Below are positions 24,301-33,397 of a DNA stretch of 64,000 bases, one piece after another (within the stretch, counting starts at the first letter, position 1; every line of letters begins with the position of its first letter). Source of the stretch: Azospirillum brasilense (GTDB lineage Bacteria > Pseudomonadota > Alphaproteobacteria > Azospirillales > Azospirillaceae); contig NZ_CP032349.1 of the NCBI RefSeq assembly GCF_005222205.1, positions 1 through 64,000 of the forward strand, read 5' to 3'. The notes under the pieces are model-generated. The model worked only from the letters and a program-made list of their open reading frames with translations, did not search any database and had not been told where the DNA came from. The position numbers were made by a program, and so were the translations under genes.

Positions 24301-25413
24301 ATGGGGGCCCCCGTGAACCACAATCGAACCGAACGCGCACGCCGCCGATGGGCGCTGCTCGCCATGGCGCCGTCGATCCTGCTCGCGGCATGCGGTTCCG
24401 ACGAGGAACCGGCCGCCGAGCCGATCCGCCCCGTGCGGGTGGTGACGGTCGCAAAGCACGAGGGCAGCGAGACCCTGTCGTTGTCCGGCCAGATCCAGGC
24501 GCAGGACGAGGTCAGCCTCTCGTTCCGCATCGACGGGCGGATGATCGAACGCTTGGTGAATGTCGGCGATCCGGTCGAAGCGGGACAGGTGATCGCGCGT
24601 CTGGACCCCGAACCCGCCCGCAACGCCCTGAGAACGGCGCAAGCGAACCTGAGCGCCGCCATGGGGCAGCAGACGCTGGCGCGCAACGATTACGAACGGC
24701 AGGAAACCCTTCTGGGCCAGGGCTGGACCACCCGCGCGCGCTACGACGCGGCGGCGCAGGCCCTGAAGGCCGCCGCGGCGCAGGTCGATGCGGCGCAGGC
24801 GCAGTTCGACACCGCGCAGGACCGTCTGGGCTACACGGAGTTGCTGGCCGACGGCCCCGGCATGGTCATCGCCCGCGGCGCCGAACCGGGCGAGGTGGTG
24901 GCGGCGGGCCGCATGATCGTGCATCTCGCCCGCCGGGACGGGCGCGACGCCGTTTTCGACGTGCCGGCATCGGTGATCCGCACCGCGCCCGCCAACCCCG
25001 TCGTCACGGTCGCGCTGACCTCCGACCCCGCCGTTCAGGCCACGGGCCGTGTGCGCGAGGTGGCGCCGCAGGCCGACCCGGTGACCCGCACCTTCACGGT
25101 CCGGGTCGGCCTTCAGGACCCGCCCGACACGATGCGCCTCGGCTCGACGGTCAACGGGTCGATCCAGGTCGGCGGCGTGGGCGGTTTCGAGATCCCCGCA
25201 ACGGCCCTGACGCAGGCGAACCGGCAGCCGGCGGTCTGGGTCGTCGATCAGGCGACGGGCACCGTCGCGTTGCGGAACATCGACCTCGAACGCTACGACC
25301 TCGCCCGGGTCATCGTCGCGCGCGGCCTCGAAGCCGACGAGGTCGTGGTCACCGCGGGGGTGCAGGCGTTGCGGCCGGGACAGAAGGTCCGCATGCTCGG
25401 GGCCGGACCATGA
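24301..25413 (+). CDS. RND efflux periplasmic adaptor (membrane fusion protein), lipoprotein
   Basis: 370 residues. The signal peptide ends in a lipobox, LLAACGS, so the protein should be lipid-anchored. The biotinyl-lipoyl-like barrel is split around an alpha hairpin: SLSGQIQAQDEVSLSFRIDGRMIERLVNVGDPVEAGQVIARLDP, the coiled hairpin LSAAMGQQTLARNDYERQETLLGQGWTTRARYDAA, then YTELLADGPGMVIARGAEPGEVV. The C-terminal barrel includes AVWVVDQATGTVALRNIDL. It bridges the inner-membrane pump encoded next, with ATGA overlap, to an outer-membrane channel not encoded here. Confidence 0.93.
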   Translation: MGAPVNHNRTERARRRWALLAMAPSILLAACGSDEEPAAEPIRPVRVVTVAKHEGSETLSLSGQIQAQDEVSLSFRIDGRMIERLVNVGDPVEAGQVIARLDPEPARNALRTAQANLSAAMGQQTLARNDYERQETLLGQGWTTRARYDAAAQALKAAAAQVDAAQAQFDTAQDRLGYTELLADGPGMVIARGAEPGEVVAAGRMIVHLARRDGRDAVFDVPASVIRTAPANPVVTVALTSDPAVQATGRVREVAPQADPVTRTFTVRVGLQDPPDTMRLGSTVNGSIQVGGVGGFEIPATALTQANRQPAVWVVDQATGTVALRNIDLERYDLARVIVARGLEADEVVVTAGVQALRPGQKVRMLGAGP

Positions 25414-28400
25414 GCGGCTTCAATCTTTCCGCCTGGGCGATCCGGAACCGGTCCCTGGTCCTCTTCCTGATGATCGGAGTCGTCCTGGCCGGAACCATGG
25501 CGTTCCTGAAGCTCGGCCGGGCGGAGGATCCGGCCTTCACCATCCGCACCATGGTGGTGCAGGCCCAGTGGCCGGGCGCCACCCTGGACGAAACGCTCAA
25601 GCAGGTGACCGAGCGGATCGAACGGACGCTGCAGGAGGTGCCGAACCTCGACACGCTGCGCAGCTACACGGTTCCCGGAACGACCGTGATCTTCGTCGAT
25701 CTGGTCGGCAGCACCCAGGGCCGCGCGGTGAGCGACACCTGGTACGAGGTGCGCAAGAGGGTCGGCGACATGCGGCACACCCTTCCGCAGGGCGTCGTCG
25801 GCCCCGGCTTCAACGACGACTTCGGCGACACCTTCGGCATCATCTACGGCTTCACCGCCGACGGATTCACGCACCGCGAACTGCGCGACGCCGTCGAAGA
25901 CGTCCGTTCGCGCCTGCTGCTCGTCCCGGACGTCTCGAAGATCGAGCTTCTGGGCGAGCAGGACGAACGCGTCCACGTGGATTTCTCGCTGGAGACGCTG
26001 GCGGGACTGGGGGTCGAACCCGGCGCCCTGATCGCCGCGCTGCAGGCGCAGAACGCGGTGCGCCCGGCCGGCGTGCTGCGCACCGGCAAGGAGGCTCTGT
26101 CCCTGCAGGTCTCGGGCGCCTTCGCGTCGGAGCAGGACATCCTCGACGTCAATTTCGTGGCCGGCGGGCGCATGCTGCGCCTGCGCGATCTGGCCGAGGT
26201 ACGCCGCGATCTGGCCGATCCGCCCCAGCCGCTGTTCCGGGTGAACGGCGAACCGGCCATCGGGCTCGCCATCGCGATGCGTCCGGGCGGCGACATCCTT
26301 GCCCTCGGCCGGAACGTCTCGGCGGCGATGGCGCGCATCGGCGCCGGCCTGCCGGTGGGGATCGAGGCGCATCTGGTGGCCGATCAGGCGCGCACGGTGG
26401 ACGAGGCGATCTCCGACTTCATCACGTCGCTGTGGCAGGCCGTCGTCATCGTGCTGATCGTCAGCTTCGTCGCGCTCGGTCTGCGCGCCGGCGCCATCGT
26501 CGCGATCACCATTCCCTTGACGCTGGCCATCGTCTTCGCCGCGATGGATCTCCTCGGCATCGACCTCCAGCGCATCTCGCTGGGCGCGCTGATCATCGCG
26601 CTCGCCCTGCTGGTGGACGACGCCATGACCACCATCGACGCGATGACCCGGCGGCTCGCGGCCGGCGACCGAATGGAGATCGCCGCCGTGTATCCCTACA
26701 AGGCCCTGGCCCTTGCGATGCTGTCCGGCACGCTGGTGACCATCGCCGGTTTCGTGCCCATTGGATTCGCGCAGAGTTCCGCCGGTGAATACACCTTCTC
26801 CATCTTCGCCGTTGTGGGCATCGCCCTGATCGCGTCGTGGCTCGTCGCGACCGTCTTCGCACCCGTCCTGGGCATGCTGCTGCTGCGGCCGCCGAAGCCG
26901 GGGCAAGGCGGGGAACCCGGAGTCGTGCTGCGGCTGTACCGTCGTGTCCTGGGCGCGGCGATCCGGTTCCGGGGAGTGACCATCGCGACGACGCTCGGCC
27001 TGTTCGTCGCCGCGATCCTGGCGCTGGGTCTCGTTCCACGGCAGTTCTTTCCGCCGTCGGACCGGGTCGAGCTTCTGGTCGATCTTCGCCTGCCGCAAAA
27101 CGCCTCGATCCACGCCACGCGCGAGGCGGTCGAGCGGTTCGACGCGCTGCTGGCCAAGGAGCCGGGTGTTGCGCGCTGGAGCAGCTATGCCGGACGCGGC
27201 GCGATCCGCTTCTACCTGCCGCTGAACGTCCAGCTCGCCAACCCCTTCATCGGCCAGACGGTGGTGGTGACCACGGACATCGCGGCGCGCGAACGGCTGC
27301 AATCCCGCCTGGAGACCCTGCTGGCCGAGGAGTTCCCGGACGCCGTCGCGCGCGTGTACCCGCTGGAACTCGGGCCGCCCGTGGGGTGGCCGCTGCAGTA
27401 CCGCGTCGTCGGGCCGGACCCGAGCGAGGTGCGTGAAATCGCGCTGAAACTCGCGCAGATCGTCGCGACCTTTCCCGAGACGCGACGGATCAACTTCGAC
27501 TGGATGGAAACCGCCCGCAAATTGCGGGTGCGGATCGACCAGGACGAAGCGCGGCGCCTAGGCTTGAGTTCGTCCGCCGTCGCCACCATGCTGAACGCCG
27601 CCATCTCGGGAAGCGCCGTCACGCCGATCCGCGACGGGATCTATCTGATCGACGTTCTGGCACGGGACGCCCGCGGGCAGACCCTGTCGGTGGAAACGCT
27701 GCGCAGCCTGCCGGTGTCCCTGCCGAACGGGCGGAGCGTTCCGCTGAACCAGCTGGCGTCCTTCGGCTACGCCCAGGATCTTCCGCTCGTCTGGCGGCGC
27801 GGGCGGCAGCCGACCCTGACGCTGCAGGCGGACGTGGCGCCCGGCACCCTGCCGGAGTCCGCCATCGACGCCCTGGCGCCCCGCATCGCCGACCTGTCGG
27901 CCACCCTGCCGCCGGAGTACCGCATCGAGGTCGGTGGAATCGCGGAGGAAAGCGCCAAAAGCCGCGCGTCGGTCTTCGCCGTCATCCCGTTGATGCTGCT
28001 CCTGGTGCTGACCGTGCTGATGGTCCAGCTTCGCAGCTTTCAGCGTCTGGCGATGGTGCTGAGCGTGGTGCCGCTCGGCCTGATCGGCGTCGTGCTGGCG
28101 TTGCTGGCGTCCGGGCAGCCGCTCGGCTTCGTCGCCATATTGGGGGTCCTCGCGCTCGTCGGCATGATCGCGAAGAATGCGGTGATCCTGATCGAGCAGA
28201 TCGAGGCGGAGCGGGCCGCCGGACGCGGCATCACGGACGCCGTGGTCGACGCCTGCGCCTCCCGGTTCCGCCCGATCATTCTGACCGCCGCCTCCACCGT
28301 GCTCGGGCTCATCCCCATTGCCTTTACCGTGTTCTGGGGTGCGATGGCCTTCGCGATCATGGGCGGCCTCCTCGTCGCGTCGCTGCTGACGCTCGTTTTC

Positions 28401-28505
28401 CTACCGACGCTCTACGTGGCGTGGTTCGGCAGCCGAGAGACGGTGCGCAGGCCGGTTCCGGTTCCGCTGTCGGCGATCCGGCCGTCCAGGGATGGTCGGT
28501 CTTGA
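25410..28505 (+). CDS. RND efflux pump inner-membrane permease (AcrB/HAE1-like)
   Basis: 1031 residues, the standard RND length. It begins MSGFNLSAWAIRNRSLVLFLMIGVVLAGTMAFLKLGRAEDPAF and has the paired transmembrane aspartates of the proton relay in ALLVDDAMTTIDAM (Asp403, Asp404). The later block GFVAILGVLALVGMIAKNAVILIEQIEAERAAG and the C-terminal FRPIILTAASTVLGLIPIAF are typical. It exchanges protons for drugs, detergents or other amphiphiles. Translation is coupled to the adaptor gene by a four-base overlap. No regulator gene adjoins. Confidence 0.95.
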   Translation: MSGFNLSAWAIRNRSLVLFLMIGVVLAGTMAFLKLGRAEDPAFTIRTMVVQAQWPGATLDETLKQVTERIERTLQEVPNLDTLRSYTVPGTTVIFVDLVGSTQGRAVSDTWYEVRKRVGDMRHTLPQGVVGPGFNDDFGDTFGIIYGFTADGFTHRELRDAVEDVRSRLLLVPDVSKIELLGEQDERVHVDFSLETLAGLGVEPGALIAALQAQNAVRPAGVLRTGKEALSLQVSGAFASEQDILDVNFVAGGRMLRLRDLAEVRRDLADPPQPLFRVNGEPAIGLAIAMRPGGDILALGRNVSAAMARIGAGLPVGIEAHLVADQARTVDEAISDFITSLWQAVVIVLIVSFVALGLRAGAIVAITIPLTLAIVFAAMDLLGIDLQRISLGALIIALALLVDDAMTTIDAMTRRLAAGDRMEIAAVYPYKALALAMLSGTLVTIAGFVPIGFAQSSAGEYTFSIFAVVGIALIASWLVATVFAPVLGMLLLRPPKPGQGGEPGVVLRLYRRVLGAAIRFRGVTIATTLGLFVAAILALGLVPRQFFPPSDRVELLVDLRLPQNASIHATREAVERFDALLAKEPGVARWSSYAGRGAIRFYLPLNVQLANPFIGQTVVVTTDIAARERLQSRLETLLAEEFPDAVARVYPLELGPPVGWPLQYRVVGPDPSEVREIALKLAQIVATFPETRRINFDWMETARKLRVRIDQDEARRLGLSSSAVATMLNAAISGSAVTPIRDGIYLIDVLARDARGQTLSVETLRSLPVSLPNGRSVPLNQLASFGYAQDLPLVWRRGRQPTLTLQADVAPGTLPESAIDALAPRIADLSATLPPEYRIEVGGIAEESAKSRASVFAVIPLMLLLVLTVLMVQLRSFQRLAMVLSVVPLGLIGVVLALLASGQPLGFVAILGVLALVGMIAKNAVILIEQIEAERAAGRGITDAVVDACASRFRPIILTAASTVLGLIPIAFTVFWGAMAFAIMGGLLVASLLTLVFLPTLYVAWFGSRETVRRPVPVPLSAIRPSRDGRS

Positions 28506-28519
28506 ACGCGAGGACGACG

Positions 28520-29092
28520 ATGCAGGCGGAAGAGAAGAGCGATGCTATCTACATAAGGCTCAGCCACCTTTCGCAACTGTTCGACAACCTTGATCCGTCG
28601 CCGTTCCGTGAAGGCCGCCTGACCGCGGGTGCCGAGGAGTATCTCCTCAAACGCGTGGAGGCGCAGCCCAGGAATCAACCGGTTCGCATCGTCATCCATC
28701 TTCCGGTCAAGGAAATGATGCGGTCTCCGCCAGTCGATGTTGCCGCCGCGTTGACCGGACACTTCGCCGCCTGTGCTGCTGGCGAGGCGAAAAGGATGCG
28801 CGAGGCGATCCGGACGTGGCGCCAAGCGGCCTTGATCGGCTTCGTGATGCTGTCGATCTGCCTTTTCCTTGCTTGGCAGATTTCCAACAACCTGCCGCCC
28901 CGCCCGATGACCCGTATTTTGCAGGAAAGTTTTGTTATTCTTGGCTGGGTCTCGGTTTGGAAGCCCATCGAGACCTTTCTTTACGAGCTGCTGCCGCCGG
29001 GAAAGCGCCGCCGCCAGCACCTGCTGCTTCGCCTTTCGTCTGCCGAAGTCGTTGTAAGCTGCTCTCCGTTTCCCGGGCAGAATTGCGGCTGA
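28520..29092 (+). CDS. Hypothetical two-helix membrane protein
   Basis: 190 residues from the ATG at 28520 with GAGGACG upstream, 14 bases after the RND gene. The N-terminal half is soluble (YIRLSHLSQLFDNLDPSPFREGRLTAGAEEYLLKRVEA, then PVRIVIHLPVKEM); two hydrophobic helices follow (QAALIGFVMLSICLFLAWQI and MTRILQESFVILGWVSVWKPI). I cannot name the family with confidence. Co-transcription with the pump suggests an accessory or co-selected function. Confidence 0.7.
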   Translation: MQAEEKSDAIYIRLSHLSQLFDNLDPSPFREGRLTAGAEEYLLKRVEAQPRNQPVRIVIHLPVKEMMRSPPVDVAAALTGHFAACAAGEAKRMREAIRTWRQAALIGFVMLSICLFLAWQISNNLPPRPMTRILQESFVILGWVSVWKPIETFLYELLPPGKRRRQHLLLRLSSAEVVVSCSPFPGQNCG

Positions 29093-29355
29093 CGTGCGCT
29101 TGGTTCCGGTTCACATCATGCCGCGACACTGATCCGGTCCGATGCACCCTGGAGCCGCCCTCTTCAGGCCGTCATCACCCGCATACCCGCACAGCTCCCG
29201 GCCGTCGAAACCTTCGCCGCTGGAGCGCGGCGAGCCGTGGCTGGGCTCGGCCTTCGTGGTCAACGACACCCACGTGTCGGGCTACCAGCCGCGCCGGGTG
29301 TAGCGGCTCTCGTATGCCCGCCACCGGTCCCGCCTCTTTTGCACCAACGTCGTCC
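29093..29355. other. Intergenic region with a possible gene scrap
   Basis: The plus-strand frame around 29205-29301 reads LERGEPWLGSAFVVNDTHVSGYQPRRV and stops. The composition is coding-like but there is no start, and I recognise no family. The rest shows nothing clear. Confidence 0.3.
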
Positions 29356-29381
29356 CTAAAGCGAACTTCCGTTCGCTTTAG
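29356..29381. terminator. Hairpin, probable terminator
   Basis: CTAAAGCGAAC, loop TTCC, GTTCGCTTTAG: perfect 11-base arms. It lies between convergent transcripts, the RND operon from the left and the LysR gene from the right. No long T run follows, so termination may be assisted. Confidence 0.6.
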
Positions 29382-29411
29382 ACTCACATCGCCTCACTTG
29401 CCGGCGGGCTT

Positions 29412-29469
29412 CGGCCGCATGTGCGGCCGGGACCGCCGTCGCGGTCCAAAGCGGATTGCAATCCGCTTT
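29412..29469. repeat. Three abutting palindromes
   Basis: Three inverted repeats follow with no base between them: CGGCCGCA/TGCGGCCG with a 2-base loop (29412-29429), GGACCGC/GCGGTCC with a 4-base loop (29430-29447), and AAAGCGGATTG/CAATCCGCTTT with no loop (29448-29469). The last overlaps the two final bases of the LysR gene. They resemble repetitive extragenic palindromes and could terminate the leftward LysR transcript or serve as binding or processing sites. Confidence 0.8.
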
Positions 29470-30406
29470 AGGCGTTTTTGTTCAGCGACGACAGAAACTC
29501 CTCCTCCCACTGCCGCCCCGCCTCCAGCTCGCTGAACAGCCATTCGCGGAACAGCCGGATCTTCGGAAGGTTGGCGGTCGATTTCAGCGTGACGAAGCCA
29601 TGCCCCTGCGCCCGCAGGCCGCGGGTCGGGAAGGGGATGATGAGCCGGCCCGACAGCAGCTCCTGCCGGGCGAGCAGCAGGCTGTCCAGGCACACGCCCA
29701 TGCCATTCGCCGCCGCGTTGATCGCCATGAAGGAGCGGTCGAAACGCAGGCCGCGCTCCATGTCCAGCTCGACGCCGCGGTGCCGGTTCGCCCAGTCGCG
29801 CCAGCCGACGAGGTTGATTTCCGAATGGATCAGGATGTGGCGGCTGATGTCCGACGGCTTGCGGATCGGGTTCAGCCCGTTCGCCAGCGCCGGGGAGCAC
29901 ATCGGCGCGATGACGTCGTCGGGAAACATCTCCAGCACGCAGCCGGCCGGCGGCGGTCCGGGGTTGTAGCGGATGTCCACGTCGACCGCCCCCGTCGTCA
30001 GGTCGATGGGCGAGACCGACGCACGCAGGCGGATGTCGATGGCGGGATGGATCTCCTTCACCCGCCCCAGCCGCGGCATCAGCCATTGCGCGGCGAAGCT
30101 GGGCATCGAGCGCACGGTCAGGATCGTCGTGCCGCTGCCCGTCGTCGTGACGTTGCGGGTCGCCGTGTCGATCCGGGCGAAGGCGGCGATGATCTCCGCG
30201 GCGTAGGCCCGGCCGTCGTCGGTCAGCGCGACCGACCGGTGCACCCGGTGGAACAGCCGGATGCCGAGCTGCTCCTCCAGAATCTTCACCTGATGGCTGA
30301 TCGCCGAAGGCGTCAGGCCGAGATCCTGCGCCGCCGTTGCGAAGGAACCGAGCCGTGCCGCGGCCTCAAAGGCTTGCAAAGCCTTGATGGAAATCCGTTT
30401 CCGCAT
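29468..30406 (-). CDS. LysR-family transcriptional regulator (GcvA type)
   Basis: 312 residues. The N-terminal winged helix-turn-helix reads ISIKALQAFEAAARLGSFATAAQDLGLTPSAISHQVKILEEQLGIRLFHR; the effector-binding domain has LTVRSMPSFAAQWLMPRLGRVKEIHP and AINAAANGMGVCLDSLLLA. GcvA-type members usually sit divergent from the genes they activate. Here the gene is divergent from the SDR/transketolase/TRAP operon, 240 bases away, with a TGAAT-TCA-ATTCA palindrome between. Confidence 0.93.
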   Translation of the reverse strand: MRKRISIKALQAFEAAARLGSFATAAQDLGLTPSAISHQVKILEEQLGIRLFHRVHRSVALTDDGRAYAAEIIAAFARIDTATRNVTTTGSGTTILTVRSMPSFAAQWLMPRLGRVKEIHPAIDIRLRASVSPIDLTTGAVDVDIRYNPGPPPAGCVLEMFPDDVIAPMCSPALANGLNPIRKPSDISRHILIHSEINLVGWRDWANRHRGVELDMERGLRFDRSFMAINAAANGMGVCLDSLLLARQELLSGRLIIPFPTRGLRAQGHGFVTLKSTANLPKIRLFREWLFSELEAGRQWEEEFLSSLNKNA

Positions 30407-30418
30407 CGCACCATATCG

Positions 30419-30433
30419 ATGAATTCAATTCAG
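30419..30433. promoter_or_regulatory. Candidate LysR-box
   Basis: ATGAATTCAATTCAG contains the perfect inverted repeat TGAAT-TCA-ATTCA, a T-N11-A LysR-type core. It starts 13 bases upstream of the LysR gene in the divergent region. A near-identical site (ATGAATCCAATTCAT) lies in the intergenic region of the second LysR gene at 40542-40556. Confidence 0.5.
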
Positions 30434-30646
30434 CATTCGGCAATCTTATTCGTTTGTCGAATTCATCTCAAGACCATAGGATTGTCCCAACGATCGGAGG
30501 GCCGAACCATCTGCCCTCCGCACCGAAAAATCATCAAAACCGAGCGAAAACGACGCTCCGCCGCGGCATTTCCAGGGCCGCCACGCCTACGGCCGTCACA
30601 TCCACGGCCGCCATGGCGGAGCCAGCTTCGAACAAAGGGAGCGAGC

Positions 30647-31396
30647 ATGTTGCTGTCCAACAAGGTGTGCGTGATCACCGGAGCGGCGTCCCAGCGCGGC
30701 ATCGGCCGGGCCACGGCGCGGCTGTTCGCGCTGCACGGCGGGCGGGCGATCATCCTGGACCTCGACGGCGGCCAGGCCGCCGAAGCCGCCGCCGAGCTGG
30801 GCGAGGCGCACCGCGGCATCGCCTGCGACGTGACCGACAAGGCCGCCTGCGTCAACGCCGCCGCCCGCGTGGTCGAGGAGTTCGGCCGCATCGACGTGCT
30901 GGTCAACAACGCCGGCATCACCCAGCCGCTGAAGTTCATGGACATCGAGCCGAAGAACTACGAGGCGGTGACCGACGTCAGCCTGCGTGGCACGCTCTAC
31001 ATGAGCCAGGCGGTCGTCCCGCACATGCGCGCCCAGAAGTCCGGCTCCATCGTCTGCATCTCCTCGGTGTCGGCGCAGCGCGGCGGCGGCATCTTCGGCG
31101 GCCCGCACTACAGCGCCGCCAAGGCCGGCGTCCTCGGCCTCGCCAAGGCGATGGCGCGGGAACTGGGTCCGGACAACGTCCGCGTCAACTCCGTCACCCC
31201 CGGCCTGATCCAGACCGACATCACCGGCGGCAAGCTGACGCCCGAGCTGCGCGCGGACATCCTCAAGGGCATCCCGCTGAACCGCCTGGGCGATGCCGAG
31301 GACGTGGCGCGCTCCTGCCTCTTCCTGGCGTCGGAACTGTCGTCCTACGTCACGGGCGCCACGCTCGACGTCAACGGCGGCATGCTCATCCACTGA
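30647..31396 (+). CDS. Short-chain dehydrogenase/reductase, first gene of the transketolase/TRAP operon
   Basis: 249 residues with AGGGAGCGAG before the ATG. Classical SDR marks are the cofactor loop VITGAASQRGIGRATA, NNAG in VLVNNAGITQPL, the catalytic Ser140-Tyr155-Lys159 set (ISSVSAQRGGGIFGGPHYSAAKAG) and the C-terminal DVNGG. The acidic LDLDGG after beta-2 suggests NAD preference. It probably oxidises a polyol or hydroxyacid before the transketolase step; substrate unknown. A 25-base gap links it to the next gene. Confidence 0.9.
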   Translation: MLLSNKVCVITGAASQRGIGRATARLFALHGGRAIILDLDGGQAAEAAAELGEAHRGIACDVTDKAACVNAAARVVEEFGRIDVLVNNAGITQPLKFMDIEPKNYEAVTDVSLRGTLYMSQAVVPHMRAQKSGSIVCISSVSAQRGGGIFGGPHYSAAKAGVLGLAKAMARELGPDNVRVNSVTPGLIQTDITGGKLTPELRADILKGIPLNRLGDAEDVARSCLFLASELSSYVTGATLDVNGGMLIH

Positions 31397-31421
31397 TCCC
31401 GAAACGCTGGAGACGACTCCC

Positions 31422-32267
31422 GTGGACACCACCCAACTGGGCCACAACGTTCCCCTGACCGAACGCGCCTACCGCATCCGCCGCAACGCCGTGCTGATGG
31501 GCGAGGTGCAGGGCCAGGGCTACATCGGGCAGGCCCTCGACATCGCCGACGTGCTGGCCGTGTCCTACTTCCACGCCATGCGCTACCGGCCGGAGGACCC
31601 GCATTGGGAAGGCCGCGACCGCTTCCTGCTGTCCAACGGCCATTACGCCATCGCGCTCTACGCCGCCCTGATCGAGGCCGGCATCGTCCCGGCCGAGGAG
31701 CTGGAGACCTACGGCAGCGACGACAGCCGCCTGCCCATGTCGGGCATGGCCGCCTACACGCCGGGCATGGAGATGTCGGGCGGCTCGCTCGGCCTCGGCC
31801 TCAGCATCGCGGTCGGCATCGCTCTCGGCCTGAAGCGCAAGGCGTCGGACAACCGCGTCTACACGCTCTTCTCCGACGGCGAGCTGGACGAGGGCTCGGT
31901 CTGGGAGGCCATCATGTCGGCGGCCCATTACAAGCTCGACAACCTGATCGGCATCGTCGACGTCAACAACCAGCAGGCCGACGGCCCCTCCACCCAGGTG
32001 ATGGCCTTCGAGCCGCTGGTTGACAAGCTGGAGGCCTTCGGCTGGTTCGTCCAGCGGGTGGACGGCAACGACATGGACGCCGTGGTCGCCGCCTTCGACG
32101 CCGCCCGCGACCATCCGGAGCCCAAGCCCCGCATGATCGTCTGCGACACCAAGATGGGCAAGGGCGTGCCCTTCCTCGAAGCCCGCGAAAAGAATCACTT
32201 CATCCGCGTGGACGCGCACGAGTGGACGCTCGCCCTCGACGCGCTGGACGCCGGGAGGACCGCATGA
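31422..32267 (+). CDS. Transketolase-like N-terminal subunit (ThDP-binding)
   Basis: 281 residues from a GTG at 31422 with GGAGA upstream, the start that follows the SDR stop most naturally. It has the pyrophosphate-binding half of a split transketolase: DRFLLSNGHYAIALYAALIEAG, SGGSLGLGLSIAVGIALG, the metal/ThDP motif FSDGELDEGSVWEAIMSAAHYKLDNLIGIVDVNN (residues 150-183), then KMGKGVPFLEAREKNH. The usual GDG is SDG here; Asp and Asn ligands are kept. It must pair with the next gene product. Confidence 0.9.
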   Translation: MDTTQLGHNVPLTERAYRIRRNAVLMGEVQGQGYIGQALDIADVLAVSYFHAMRYRPEDPHWEGRDRFLLSNGHYAIALYAALIEAGIVPAEELETYGSDDSRLPMSGMAAYTPGMEMSGGSLGLGLSIAVGIALGLKRKASDNRVYTLFSDGELDEGSVWEAIMSAAHYKLDNLIGIVDVNNQQADGPSTQVMAFEPLVDKLEAFGWFVQRVDGNDMDAVVAAFDAARDHPEPKPRMIVCDTKMGKGVPFLEAREKNHFIRVDAHEWTLALDALDAGRTA

Positions 32268-33280
32268 GCACCGCCGCCACCACCGCTGCTGCCGCCGCCA
32301 AGCCGCGCCTGAAGACCTCCGCCATGATCGCCTCGATCGCGGCGGAAGGGCAGCGCACCAAGCCCGCCCCCTTCGGCCACGCGCTGGTCGAGCTGGCGAA
32401 GGCCCGTCCGGAGATCGTCGGTCTCACCGCCGATCTGGCGAAATACACCGACCTGCACATCTTCGCCCAGGCCAACCCGGACCGCTTCTATCAGATGGGC
32501 ATGGCCGAGCAGCTTCTGATGGGCGCCGCGTCCGGTCTGGCGCACGAGGGCTTCATGCCCTTCGTCACCACCTACGCGGTCTTCGCCTCGCGCCGGGCCT
32601 ACGACTTCGTGCACCAGACGATCGCGGAGGAGAACCGCAACGTCAAGATCGCCTGCGCCCTGCCGGGCCTGACCTCGGGCTACGGCCCCAGCCATCAGGC
32701 GGCGGAGGATCTGGCCCTGATGCGCGCCATGCCGAACATGGTGGTGATCGACCCCTGCGACGCCCTTGAGATCGAGCAGGCGGTGCCCGCCATGGCCGCC
32801 CATCAGGGGCCGGTCTACATGCGCCTGCTGCGCGGCAACGTCCCGCTGGTGCTCGACGAGTACGACTACACGTTCGAACTCGGCAAGGCGAAGCGGCTGC
32901 GCGACGGCGCCGACGTGCTGGTCATCTCCTCCGGCATCATGACGATGCGGGCGCTGGAGGTGGCGAAGGCCCTGGAAGCCGACAAGGTCGGCGTCGCCGT
33001 GCTGCACGTCCCGACCATCAAGCCGCTCGACACCGAGACCATCCTGGCCGAGGCCGGGCGCAGCGGTCGCCTGGTCGTCGTTGCCGAGAACCACACGGTC
33101 ATCGGCGGCCTGGGCGAGGCGGTGGCCGGCACGCTGCTGCGCGCCGGGGTCGTCCCCAGCGCCTTCCGCCAGATCGGCCTGCCCGACGAATTCCTGAAGG
33201 CCGGCGCCCTGCCGACCCTGCACGACCTCTACGGCATTTCCACCGACGCCATGGTAACCAGCATCAAGGGGTGGCTGTAA
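32264..33280 (+). CDS. Transketolase-like C-terminal subunit (pyrimidine-binding)
   Basis: 338 residues starting by ATGA overlap with the preceding subunit gene. The pyrimidine domain has the catalytic glutamate in QMGMAEQLLMGAASGLAHEGF (Glu82), and LPGLTSGYGPSHQAAEDLALMRAMPNMVVIDPCDALE is typical of split transketolases. The C-terminal third is the transketolase-C domain (VLHVPTIKPLDTETILAEAGRSGRLVVVAENHTVIGGLGEAV). With its partner it should move a two-carbon ketol unit. Known split examples act on apulose-4-phosphate or sulfosugars, but no kinase is present here, so an unphosphorylated substrate is possible. Confidence 0.9.
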   Translation: MSTAATTAAAAAKPRLKTSAMIASIAAEGQRTKPAPFGHALVELAKARPEIVGLTADLAKYTDLHIFAQANPDRFYQMGMAEQLLMGAASGLAHEGFMPFVTTYAVFASRRAYDFVHQTIAEENRNVKIACALPGLTSGYGPSHQAAEDLALMRAMPNMVVIDPCDALEIEQAVPAMAAHQGPVYMRLLRGNVPLVLDEYDYTFELGKAKRLRDGADVLVISSGIMTMRALEVAKALEADKVGVAVLHVPTIKPLDTETILAEAGRSGRLVVVAENHTVIGGLGEAVAGTLLRAGVVPSAFRQIGLPDEFLKAGALPTLHDLYGISTDAMVTSIKGWL

Positions 33281-33397
33281 GCCGCCCCCCACACCCCGTC
33301 GCCCCCCCGGCTGTCGCAGAAGCGAGGACACCCTCAAGAGCCGCGCCGCGCCCGTTCCCGATACGCTGAACGACAAAAGACCACAGGAGAGGAAACA

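Noticed and set aside
29205..29301. A real small protein ending GYQPRRV
   Set aside because: No start codon with a ribosome site and no recognisable family; treated as a possible scrap only.
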